From: Archangium violaceum
GTDB lineage: Bacteria; Myxococcota; Myxococcia; Myxococcales; Myxococcaceae
Length of the DNA stretch: 64,000 nucleotides
Direction: 5' to 3'
NCBI RefSeq assembly: GCF_016887565.1
Contig: NZ_CP069396.1
Span: forward strand, 5,562,001 to 5,626,000
A program made the position numbers and the translations under genes. The notes below the pieces were generated by a model. It was not told the origin of the DNA and did no database searches. It was given only the letters and a program-made list of their open reading frames with translations. Shown in pieces: positions 46,556 to 56,640 of the stretch. Position 1 is the stretch's first letter; each line of letters opens with the position of its first letter.

Positions 46556-47440
46556 CGGGGACAGCGGACTACGATCCCTTCGGCCAGCTCAACCGGGTGG
46601 CGCTGAATGCGGAGACGGAGCACCCGCTCAACACTACGGGTAGCGCCTCTACGCTGGCGGAACTGCGGCAGCCCACGGATGCGTCGATGCCGGTGAAGAT
46701 GCGGACGCTCTTCCACCTGCTGGACACGACGGGAGTGGGTTACATCGAACTGGTCGACGGAAACAACGGAACGAGATTGGCGGGCCCTTACGATAGAACC
46801 GGGCAGGAGCGTGTCTGGTCGGATTGGGCACAGCTGTCCGCAGGACACGCCAACGTGATGCTTACGCTACTACGACCCCGGCGTCGGCATGTACTTGCAG
46901 CCGGAGCCGTTGCTACAGGAGCCGGAAGCTGCAAAGGCTGTGATGCTACGTGGGCAACTCATGCCTGCATATGCGTACGCCTTCAACAATCCCCTTCGTT
47001 TTTGGGATCCAGACGGGCTGCTTCCATTCGATGGCGCGAGCACTGATAGATACCTGGACGCTCAGATGCAGATAACTCGGGCATGCCAGGCGGGAGATCA
47101 AGCGAGTTGTAATTTCCTGGCGGGACAAGTAGCGGTCGGAACGTTCACGGCTGCATGGTTCTCGCTCCCTCTAGCCTCATCAGATTTGCTTGTACCGTTG
47201 TTTTCTCCTATAGCTTCCAAGGCGAGCGATGTTTGCGCGAACATCTCTTCGAACATTTCCGATTATTGGTTTCGCTTTGATCGTACTGGCCACTGGAAAA
47301 ATAATGGTGAATGGCGGAGCGGGCCTCATTTTCATTTTGATCCGTATCCGTATAGCAAAGAGCTAATGAAGTGGCATCTGCCATACCAGGCACGACAGTG
47401 GTGGTATAATTTTTGGTCGAAGTGGCGTAGATTTGAATAG
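46556..47440 (+). pseudogene. Orphan RHS 3' fragment with third toxin tip
   Basis: Homology to the RHS core starts abruptly at GGGGACAGCGGACTACG and runs to about 46865. About 160 bp are then missing relative to RHS 2 (the segment through FPGQYYD...NWN), shifting the frame. The second frame resumes at YYDPGVGMYLQPEPLL and continues through DPDG (47006-47017) into an intact 140-residue tip ending at TAG 47438-47440. Near its end, GPHFHFDPYPYSKELMKWHL has a His-rich pattern of a possible metal nuclease, but the family is not recognised. There is no signal peptide or start, so it is silent unless recombined into an RHS cage. Confidence 0.85.
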
Positions 47441-47452
47441 TCGGGAGCGATC

Positions 47453-47902
47453 TTGGATTGCATAAATTTCGAGGAATGGGAAATTGATCCCGAGGCACGC
47501 TATCCAGGCTGGCACTTCGTCGAAGAGTTCGCGCGGAGCGCTTTGGATGATGGGTACATCGAGAGGATTGTCATCTTCGAGCGAGCGTCCTCGTCGCAGT
47601 ATGAACTCAAGTATACGCACCACTGCTCTGGAGGTCAGACAGCGGAACTTGGGGGGGTGATTCGTGATGCGCTTCGGCGGGATGCGCTACTCGGTCTTGT
47701 ACTCCGCGGGTCACACGAGCCAATCCATCTCCTCAAGAATTACCGGTGTAACAGCCGGAAGGCAATTCAGCTGCGAGATGTTGCACGTGAGTTCGACGCT
47801 GATGTGTTGGGTCTGGATGCTGTGCTTGCAGCAGGTCGGCGACTCATTCTCGTGAGTCACGATGGTGATCCATTGTTCACCCTGGTGCTTGCTTCAACGT
47901 AG
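47453..47902 (+). CDS. Candidate immunity protein for the orphan tip
   Basis: 149 residues from TTG 47453, with GGGAG five bases upstream and 12 bp after the tip stop. Soluble, acidic, with no signal peptide, unlike the exported candidate immunity proteins of RHS 1 and 2. This would fit a tip acting in the cytoplasm (inference). Family not recognised. Confidence 0.7.
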   Translation: MDCINFEEWEIDPEARYPGWHFVEEFARSALDDGYIERIVIFERASSSQYELKYTHHCSGGQTAELGGVIRDALRRDALLGLVLRGSHEPIHLLKNYRCNSRKAIQLRDVAREFDADVLGLDAVLAAGRRLILVSHDGDPLFTLVLAST

Positions 47903-47968
47903 TTGTTCACCCTCGCTCAGGCTGGGGTTTTGATCTGAGCGAGTAGTCAATGGGTATCAGACCTTGAA

Positions 47969-48008
47969 CAGGACCCATGCCGGAGAGGATATCCTGGCAT
48001 GGGTCCTG
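47969..48008. terminator. 13-bp perfect hairpin after the orphan cassette
   Basis: CAGGACCCATGCC, a 14-base loop, GGCATGGGTCCTG, then TCTTGCC. Lies 66 bp after the candidate immunity gene and before the membrane protein paralog. The T-run is poor, so it could also be a recombination or RNA-structure element. Confidence 0.5.
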
Positions 48009-48045
48009 TCTTGCCAGCATGGTCGACATTGAGATACCTTCCATG

Positions 48046-48345
48046 ATGACCAGTTGGTTGAGAGCTGTGGTGTACGGAGTGCTGCCCGGAGCCATTTCTG
48101 GAGCGTTCGTCGGAGCCTACCATCGCGAGCGCTCGCTCGCCTATGAAGCGCTCCGATGGGCTGAGCGGCAGAGCGAGCCGTGGGGAGCGGGTCCGGGGCT
48201 CGTTCTCGGAGCCCTCGCGGGCGCGGTGGTCTTCACATTGGTTCGGCGCTTGTGGTCACGCCTTCCCGGGCCGCTGGCCGCAGCTCTTACCGCGACTTGT
48301 GTGGTGCTCCTTGGGTTGGTGCTTTCAGCGAGTCGCGTTGATTGA
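48046..48345 (+). CDS. Small three-helix membrane protein, paralog B
   Basis: 99 residues. The start is set at the second of two adjacent ATGs (48043, 48046) to match paralog A. Shares MTSWLR, GVLPG-ISGAFVGAYHRE and the C-terminal LGLVLSASRVD with the gene at 46080. No known domain. Confidence 0.75.
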   Translation: MTSWLRAVVYGVLPGAISGAFVGAYHRERSLAYEALRWAERQSEPWGAGPGLVLGALAGAVVFTLVRRLWSRLPGPLAAALTATCVVLLGLVLSASRVD

Positions 48346-48540
48346 GGGCCTGCTCGTGTACCGGACCATACGGAAAATACCGAGTGCAAACTGCACGAAC
48401 TGGCCATGGGCACTGGAACTGGATGAGGCGCGACGCTCACCAGTGTGGTATACGCTTTGAACGGATTGGGGTGGGTTTGAATGGTCGGGAGAGATGTGTG
48501 GAACTCTTGCTCGGGTTGAGATGTCGACTGGGGGAACGAG

Positions 48541-49350
48541 ATGCCAGGGCGCTCAATGCAGAGTCTGGCTGAGTCTGCCATGGACAGAGCTTGGAAGCTG
48601 GAAGGGTCTCCACGGCGTAACGCCAAGGCGGTCTTTCACGCATATCTGGTAGCGGCGCGAGCTGGAAGAGTGGAGGCCATGACGAATGTGGGTCTTCACT
48701 ACGCGTATGGAGATGGTGTTGCGCGGGATGTGAAGCAAGCGCTTCTGTGGCTCAGAGAAGCCGCTAGCCATGGTGATGAGGTTGCCGCCTTCAATCTCGG
48801 CCTGTTCTATGATGTGGGGGAGGGGGTCAGAAGAAACAAAAGGCTTGCTGAGTCATGGTACCGCCGTGCCGCCAAAGGAGGCTTCTCGCCCGCTTTCGCG
48901 AATCTTGCGGACCTGCTCTCTTCCAGCAGGAGGCCCGATGATTGGGTGAAGGCCATTGGATTTCACAGGAAGGCGGCTCGGGAGGGGAACTCCGTGGCAA
49001 TGTACAATCTTGCATTGGCGTACGAGCAAGGAAGAGGTGTGCGGAAGAACCTGAGGAGAGCCATGGCGCTTTATACCCAGGCCGCGGAGTTGGGTGATGT
49101 TGATGCTCAACTCGCCTTGGGGTGGGTGTTTCTCAATGGGATGGTTGGCCCTCCGGATTACGTGAGTGCATTTCGGTGGTATCGGCAGGCTGCGAAACAA
49201 GGCAATGCGAGTGCCCTCTTCAGTCTGGGGCAGATGTTCATGGAGGGACTCGGTGTTCCGTGCTCTCGGATGCGCGCGGCTCGATATTTTCGTGCAGCGG
49301 CAGTTGCTGGTCATGCAAAGGCCACTGAGCTTCTTCGGGACCTTGAATAG
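48541..49350 (+). CDS. Sel1-repeat protein
   Basis: 269 residues with six Sel1-like repeats from about residue 45 to the end (AMTNVGLHYAYGDGVARDVK, AAFNLGLFYDVGEGVRRNKR, AMYNLALAYEQGRGVRKNLR and others). No signal peptide, so it is probably a cytoplasmic scaffold or a cargo/immunity accessory. Sel1 proteins are frequent next to secreted effectors. It closes the RHS locus on the right. Confidence 0.88.
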   Translation: MPGRSMQSLAESAMDRAWKLEGSPRRNAKAVFHAYLVAARAGRVEAMTNVGLHYAYGDGVARDVKQALLWLREAASHGDEVAAFNLGLFYDVGEGVRRNKRLAESWYRRAAKGGFSPAFANLADLLSSSRRPDDWVKAIGFHRKAAREGNSVAMYNLALAYEQGRGVRKNLRRAMALYTQAAELGDVDAQLALGWVFLNGMVGPPDYVSAFRWYRQAAKQGNASALFSLGQMFMEGLGVPCSRMRAARYFRAAAVAGHAKATELLRDLE

Positions 49351-49586
49351 GTCCGACGGCCAGAACAGGTTTGATTCTTGAGTTACAAGCTTGGTGACCT
49401 GGCGCGCGATCTTCGCGTGCTCCTCGAGAAGCCCGTGGCCACCAAAGGTCTCGGGGCTTCAATTGGGTGCGGACGGTCAGCCCATCTGTCCATTGGGCTG
49501 ACTGGATGCGAGCGCTGGAAACCGCGGAACCAGGAAGGCGGTGAGGGTGGGGCCCGTTCACCGCCCAATTGACTGCATGGATGCGC
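49351..49586. other. 236-bp intergenic region
   Basis: Convergent gap between the Sel1 protein and the acyltransferase. Short open frames on both strands lack ribosome-binding sites or recognisable sequence. No hairpin with a T-tract seen. Confidence 0.4.
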
Positions 49587-51629
49587 TCAGCCCGCGAAGA
49601 CGGAACGGCGCTCCTTGAGCAGGGCCTGCAGCATTCCCTGGATGGACTCGCGGGTGCGCTCGGTGAGCCGCTGCACCTGGGACATGTCGTCGGCGGCCTC
49701 CGGCGGCAACTCGCCCATGCCGATGGGCTCGCCGAAGCGGATGGTCCACCGGGCTGGCAGCGGCGGCGGCGTCAGCGGCAGGTAGGGAATCCCCAGGAAA
49801 CTGGCCGGAATCTTCCCGAACAGCGGTGCCGTCTCCTCCGCCCCCACGATGGCCACAGGCACGATGGGTGCTCCCGTGCGCAGCGCCAGCTTCACGAAGC
49901 CGCCCCGGCCGAAGCGCTTGAGCTGGTAGCGCTGCGCGAATGGCTTGCCCAACCCCTGGATACCCTCGGGGAAGACGATGACCGGGCGCAATTCGTCCAG
50001 CAGCCTCAGTGCGTTCTCAGGGCAGGCCCGCACCGCTCCCAACCGGTTCATCAGCGTGCCCAGCATCGGCGCGTGGAAGACCTGGTCCTCCGCAAGCCAG
50101 CGCGCCTCCTGCAGGTCGGGCCGCTCCCTCGACAGCGACTGCTGCAGCATAGGCCCGTCAAAGGGCAGCGCCCCCGAGTGGTTGGCCACCAGCAGCACCG
50201 GCCCCGCCGGCACGTGGCTCGCCCCCTGCACCGACACCCTCCAGTAGCGCTCGTACAGGAAGTCCAGCACCGGCTGCAGCACGTTGCCGAGCGCCGCGTC
50301 CTTCCCGTACTCGTCGATGGCCGTTCCGCCCCCCATCCCCAACCCGATCCCCGTCAGCGCCGCTCCCAGCAGACCCTGTGCCGAGCTCACCGTCTTGCTG
50401 AACCGCTCGCTCGCCAGCGCCTGGAACGCCACGTCCTTGGCCAGCGACATCAGCCCCGAGAACCGGTCTCCGAACCGGCGCGGCTCGGCTCCCGGCGACT
50501 CGTCCGTGAAGAAGACCTCCGTGTGGCTTCTCGCGACCGCCAGGGCAGGGGCCAGCGCGGCCTCCACCTCCACCTCGATACGGGCCTCCACCTCGGCTTC
50601 GGCCTCGCTGCTCGGCGCGTACTCGTCCCGGCTCCCGTCGAGCACCTCCACCGCTACCACTCCCGCCACCGGCCTCGCCGCCGCGTCCTCGAATCCGGGC
50701 ACGGTGACCGTCCCGGTGGGCAGCTCCTCGCCGATGGCCTCCTCCAACTCCCGGAGCGTCTCCGCGGCCGTCATTGCCTCCGCCACTCGCTCCAGCAACT
50801 CCTCGGCCACCTCCGATTCCTCGGACTCGGATGGCACGGCGGGGGCTTCGGGCTCGCGCGGAGCCGCCGGCTCCTCGACGGCGGGCCGTTCCCCTGCATG
50901 CGCCTTCGCCTGTGCTGGCTCGGGAGTCGGCGGCACCTGCGGCGCGACCGGAGTCGCCACTTCGGCCCCGGCGGCGCTGACCGCCTCGGGCTTTGTGCGC
51001 ACCTCCACCCGGGACGGCGCGGCCTCGGGGACGGCGGTTTTCTCCTTGAACGGCGTGGCCTTCTTCGCGCGAGCGCCTGCCGGCGGCTTCGGCTCCCCAT
51101 GTCCGGGCGTGGCGCTCGCCGAGGGCCTGGGCGTCGGCTTCGACTCCGCGGGCGCGGTCTCGGCCTTCTCGCGAGCGCCCGCCGTCGGCTTCGCTTCCCC
51201 ATGTCCGGACGTAGTGCTCGCCATGGACCTGGGCGCCGGCTTCGACTCCACGGGCGCGGACTCGGCCTTCGCGCGAGCACCCGTCGCGGACGCGGCTACG
51301 GGTTTCGGCTCCGCCGCCTTGTTCGCCGTGCTCTTGGACGTCGCCGCCTTCTGCTCCACCGGCTTGTGCGTGACGCTCGCCGCGGGCTTGGGCGCCGACT
51401 TCGGCGCGGCCGGCTTGGGCGCGGCGGCCCTGGCCACGGGCTTCTCCTTCTGCGCGGGGGCCTTCTTCGCGGCCTTGGCCGGAGGCGCGGACTTCTTCGC
51501 GGCCGGCGGCGCCGCCTGGGCCTTCTTCGGCTCCGGCGCGGGCGCCGTGCCGCCCGTCCTCGGCTCCGAGGGCCGCTGTGCGGCGCCCCTCTGGAACGGG
51601 TCGTTCCCGAGCACTCCCTTGCTGGCCAT
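49587..51629 (-). CDS. Acyltransferase with long Ala/Pro/Lys-rich N-terminal extension
   Basis: 680 residues from ATG 51629. Residues 20-240 are low complexity (KKSAPPAKAAKKAPAQKEK and two near-identical blocks around SGHGEAKPTAGAR and PGHGEPKPPAGAR), probably disordered and basic. An acidic region follows, then an amphipathic segment and an LPLAT domain about 445-670: NHSGALPFD with N483, H484 and D491 (HX6D spacing of the MGAT-like subgroup) and VFPEGIQGLG. It starts 2 bp after the SDR gene, so the two are an operon. The basic extension may bind DNA or polyanions (inference). Confidence 0.87.
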   Translation of the reverse strand: MASKGVLGNDPFQRGAAQRPSEPRTGGTAPAPEPKKAQAAPPAAKKSAPPAKAAKKAPAQKEKPVARAAAPKPAAPKSAPKPAASVTHKPVEQKAATSKSTANKAAEPKPVAASATGARAKAESAPVESKPAPRSMASTTSGHGEAKPTAGAREKAETAPAESKPTPRPSASATPGHGEPKPPAGARAKKATPFKEKTAVPEAAPSRVEVRTKPEAVSAAGAEVATPVAPQVPPTPEPAQAKAHAGERPAVEEPAAPREPEAPAVPSESEESEVAEELLERVAEAMTAAETLRELEEAIGEELPTGTVTVPGFEDAAARPVAGVVAVEVLDGSRDEYAPSSEAEAEVEARIEVEVEAALAPALAVARSHTEVFFTDESPGAEPRRFGDRFSGLMSLAKDVAFQALASERFSKTVSSAQGLLGAALTGIGLGMGGGTAIDEYGKDAALGNVLQPVLDFLYERYWRVSVQGASHVPAGPVLLVANHSGALPFDGPMLQQSLSRERPDLQEARWLAEDQVFHAPMLGTLMNRLGAVRACPENALRLLDELRPVIVFPEGIQGLGKPFAQRYQLKRFGRGGFVKLALRTGAPIVPVAIVGAEETAPLFGKIPASFLGIPYLPLTPPPLPARWTIRFGEPIGMGELPPEAADDMSQVQRLTERTRESIQGMLQALLKERRSVFAG

Positions 51630-51631
51630 GA

Positions 51632-52594
51632 TCAACTCCTCCGCATCGCCGCCACGGCGTCCCGGGCGTGGAACATGGGAATGAAGCCGAGCTCTTCTTC
51701 CGCCCGCTCGCCGTCGGCGACCCAGCCGTAGTGCATGTAGTCGAGCAGCGCCGTGGGGAACCCCGGTCCCCCCAGCGAGGTCATCGTCTTCAGGGCCGCA
51801 CGGTAGAAGGGTCCGGGGAGGGGAAGCGGTTGCGCGCCCGCCTGCCGGATGAGCGCCGACAGCGGCAGCACCCCTCGGCCCACGATGTTGAACTCGCCCT
51901 CCGCGTTGGCGCTCAGCGCCTGGTACAGCGCCCGCGCGGCGTCCTCCTCGTGCAGCGCCTGCCAGAGCGGATCGTACCCGAGCAGCGTGGGCACCACCCG
52001 GTGCGACAGCATCCGCGTCGCCGGGTTGTCCACGTGGGGGCCGAACATCGGCGCGAAGCGCAGGACGATCACCCGCGTCTCCGGGTGGCGCTCGCGGAAG
52101 GCGCTCACCTGCTTCTCCACCTCGACCTTGTCCGTGACGAAGCGGCTGCCGGGGCACCCCATGAGCGGCGTGTCCTCGCTCAGCAGGGCCGGGTGCTGGC
52201 CTCGCGCCCCGTAGAGCGCCGTCAGCGAGGGGACGATCAGCCGCGGCACCCGCGCCCGTCCCACCGCGCTCAGCACGCTCATGGTGCCGATGACCTCCAG
52301 CTCGTGCGCCAGCGAGCCGTCCCGCACCGGCCCGTACAGGAAGGCCAGATGGTAGAAGATGTCCACGGGCAGCTCGGCGAGCGCGTCGGACAGCTCGCTC
52401 TCCGCGTCGTGCCGCGTGAGGTCCACACGATGGAAGTCCACCTTGTCTCCGGCGGGCTTGGCCACGTCGAGGACCAGGATGCTCTCCACGTCGGGGTCGC
52501 GCTCCAGCAGCGGTAGCAGCAGCCGGCCCAGGTCACCGGCCGCGCCCGTCACCGCGACGCGCAGCCCCCCCTTGCTCGCCTGTGTCGCTTCCAT
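51632..52594 (-). CDS. NAD-dependent epimerase/dehydratase family protein (extended SDR)
   Basis: 320 residues from ATG 52594. Rossmann motif TGAAGDLG at 16-23, then a conserved acidic residue after strand 2 (LVLDVAKPAGDKV). The active-site region reads VPSLTALYGARGQ...SRFVTDKVEVEK: the lysine is present, but the expected Tyr of YxxxK is Phe. It may have lost classic oxidoreductase activity. It is divergent from mutL and coupled to the acyltransferase. Confidence 0.87.
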   Translation of the reverse strand: MEATQASKGGLRVAVTGAAGDLGRLLLPLLERDPDVESILVLDVAKPAGDKVDFHRVDLTRHDAESELSDALAELPVDIFYHLAFLYGPVRDGSLAHELEVIGTMSVLSAVGRARVPRLIVPSLTALYGARGQHPALLSEDTPLMGCPGSRFVTDKVEVEKQVSAFRERHPETRVIVLRFAPMFGPHVDNPATRMLSHRVVPTLLGYDPLWQALHEEDAARALYQALSANAEGEFNIVGRGVLPLSALIRQAGAQPLPLPGPFYRAALKTMTSLGGPGFPTALLDYMHYGWVADGERAEEELGFIPMFHARDAVAAMRRS

Positions 52595-52695
52595 AAAGGA
52601 GAGGGCGTGATAGCTCAGTTCCCCCACGGTTGTCAGCCGCGATGCGTCAGGATTCCTGGCCAACTCCGCGGGTCCTGCGCATGATGTGACCTCCC

Positions 52696-54585
52696 ATGGC
52701 ACGTATCGCTCTTCTCAGCGACACCCTCATCAACAAGATCGCCGCTGGCGAGGTGGTCGAGCGCCCCGCCTCCGTCGTGAAGGAACTGGTGGAGAATTCC
52801 ATCGACGCTGGTTCCCGCACCGTGCGCGTGGCCCTCGAGCGAGGGGGGCTCGGGCGCATCACCATCTCGGACGACGGGCACGGCATGGGGCCGGAGGACG
52901 CGCGGATGTGCCTGGCGCGCCATGCCACCAGCAAGCTGCGCCAGCTGGACGATCTGTTCACCATCAGCACCAAGGGCTTCCGGGGCGAGGCGCTGCCGGC
53001 CATCGCGTCCGTGTCGCGCTTCACGCTGCACACCGCCGAGCCCGACGCCCAGGTGGGCACGCGGGTGGTGGTGGAGGGGGGCGGCGAGCCGCTCGTGGAG
53101 GAGGCGCCGCCGCGGGTGGGCACGGTCATCTCCGTGGAGGACCTCTTCTACAACACGCCGGCGCGGCGCAAGTTCATGCGCCGGGAGTCCACCGAGCTGC
53201 AGCACGCGGAGGAGGCCGTCATCCGGCTGGCGCTCGCGCACCCGGACGTGTCCTTCTTCGTGGAGCACGGGGGCCAGCAGCTCTTCACCAGCCCGGCGAG
53301 CCCGGGAGACCCGCGCGAGCGCATCGCCGCGGCGCTGGGACCGGGGGTGCACCCGCACCTGGTGCCCGTGGAGGAGCGGCGGCTGGGAGTGACCGTCACC
53401 GGACACATCGCCTCGCCCGAGTACACGCTGCCCAACGCTCGCGGCATCTACACCTTCGTCAACCGCCGCTACATCCGGGACCGGGGGCTCAACAGCGCCA
53501 TCCAGCGCGCCTTCCAGGAGTTCCTCGCCGCCGGGCGCCAGCCGGTGGTGGTGCTGTTCATCGACATGGAGCCTCGGGCGGTGGACGTGAACGTGCACCC
53601 GCAGAAGCTGGAGGTGCGCTTCGCCGATGCCCGGGGCGTGGGCGACGCGGTGAACGCCGCCATCGTCCGCGCGCTCCGAGCCGCGCCCTGGCTGGGCAGC
53701 AAGGGCGACGGGCTCGCCCCCGAGCAGCCCCGGCAGGCCGCGCACTACGCCATGGCGGTGGAGCGCTTCCTCACCCGCGCGCAGGAGGCCACGTGGGGCG
53801 CGCCGCTGCCGCTGCCCGGCACCCAGGACGCCCCCGGACCCGGGTCCGCGGCGGAGTTCCCCTTCGCCCCCGGGCCCTCGTCGTCCGGGTCCGCCGGCTC
53901 CACCTTCGCGCCCGTCTCGCCGCTGCCACCGGGACGCACGCCCGCCTTCGGCCAGGCCCAGCCCCAGCTCAACGAGGCCCCGCCGCCGGGCTACTTCGGT
54001 GCGCTGCGGCCCATGGGCGTGCTGGGGGAGCGCTTCCACGTCTGCGAGGGGCCCGGTGGCACCCTGGTGGTGCTGGACGCGCACGCCGCCCTGGAGCGGG
54101 TGCGGTTGATGACCTTCCAGAAGGCCCTGGAGGACGAGAAGCCTCCCGTGCCCACGCTCTTCGGCGCCACGGTGGAGCTGCCCGTCCCGGTGGCCCGGGC
54201 GCTGGTGGAGGGGCGCGAGGCGCTCGCCCGGTTGGGGCTGGAGGTGGAGCCCTTCGGGGGCACCACGCTCGCCGTCAAGGCGCTGCCCCCCTCGCTGGTG
54301 GGCGCGGATGCCCGGGCGCTGCTGGAGGCCCTGGCCCGCGCGCTGCCTCCGCCCGGCGGGGCGCTCGACGCGACGTCCCTGGCCGAGGCCCTCCGGGTGC
54401 TCGCCTGTCACGCCGCGCGCCACGCCGAGGGCCAGCTCAGCGACGGCAAGCTCCGGGCGCTGCTCGGCGAGCTGGACGCGGCGGACTTCCACCCCTCGTG
54501 CATCCACGGCACCGTGGTGGTGCTCGAGGTGCCGCTGCTGGAGCTGGAGCGGCGCGCGCTGCGGCCCCCCGGCCCGAGGCCCTGA
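52696..54585 (+). CDS. mutL: DNA mismatch repair protein MutL
   Basis: 629 residues. GHL ATPase motifs: IAAGEVVERPASVVKELVEN, SDDGHGMGPEDA, RHATSKL, KGFRGEALPAIASVS, then NTPARRKFM. A Pro/Gly-rich linker of about 130 residues joins it to the dimerisation domain. In that domain the endonuclease motif DQHAx2Ex4E reads DAHAALERVRLM (D461, H463, E467): Gln and the final Glu are lost, although CIHGT (C602) keeps part of the CPHGR motif. Nicking activity may be weak or absent. Confidence 0.95.
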   Translation: MARIALLSDTLINKIAAGEVVERPASVVKELVENSIDAGSRTVRVALERGGLGRITISDDGHGMGPEDARMCLARHATSKLRQLDDLFTISTKGFRGEALPAIASVSRFTLHTAEPDAQVGTRVVVEGGGEPLVEEAPPRVGTVISVEDLFYNTPARRKFMRRESTELQHAEEAVIRLALAHPDVSFFVEHGGQQLFTSPASPGDPRERIAAALGPGVHPHLVPVEERRLGVTVTGHIASPEYTLPNARGIYTFVNRRYIRDRGLNSAIQRAFQEFLAAGRQPVVVLFIDMEPRAVDVNVHPQKLEVRFADARGVGDAVNAAIVRALRAAPWLGSKGDGLAPEQPRQAAHYAMAVERFLTRAQEATWGAPLPLPGTQDAPGPGSAAEFPFAPGPSSSGSAGSTFAPVSPLPPGRTPAFGQAQPQLNEAPPPGYFGALRPMGVLGERFHVCEGPGGTLVVLDAHAALERVRLMTFQKALEDEKPPVPTLFGATVELPVPVARALVEGREALARLGLEVEPFGGTTLAVKALPPSLVGADARALLEALARALPPPGGALDATSLAEALRVLACHAARHAEGQLSDGKLRALLGELDAADFHPSCIHGTVVVLEVPLLELERRALRPPGPRP

Positions 54586-54597
54586 CGGCCACTGGCC

Positions 54598-56509
<1,912 letters not shown>

Positions 56510-56640
56510 AAGGGTGGCGCTTGTCTGGCCCCCTGCCTTCGAGGGATGCACCGGAAATTCCTCGGGGTGAGGGGCCTGTTCCTGGGGCCGACACACGACG
56601 GGTGTGAAAAATCAAAGACCCGCCCGAGGGAGCCCCTACG

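Noticed and set aside
47969-48008. Hairpin as an attachment site
   Set aside because: No integrase gene or matching repeat elsewhere in the window; left as a probable terminator or structural element.
49378-49572. Possible 64-residue gene between the Sel1 and acyltransferase genes
   Set aside because: No ribosome-binding site, no recognisable sequence, and open frames of this size are expected by chance.
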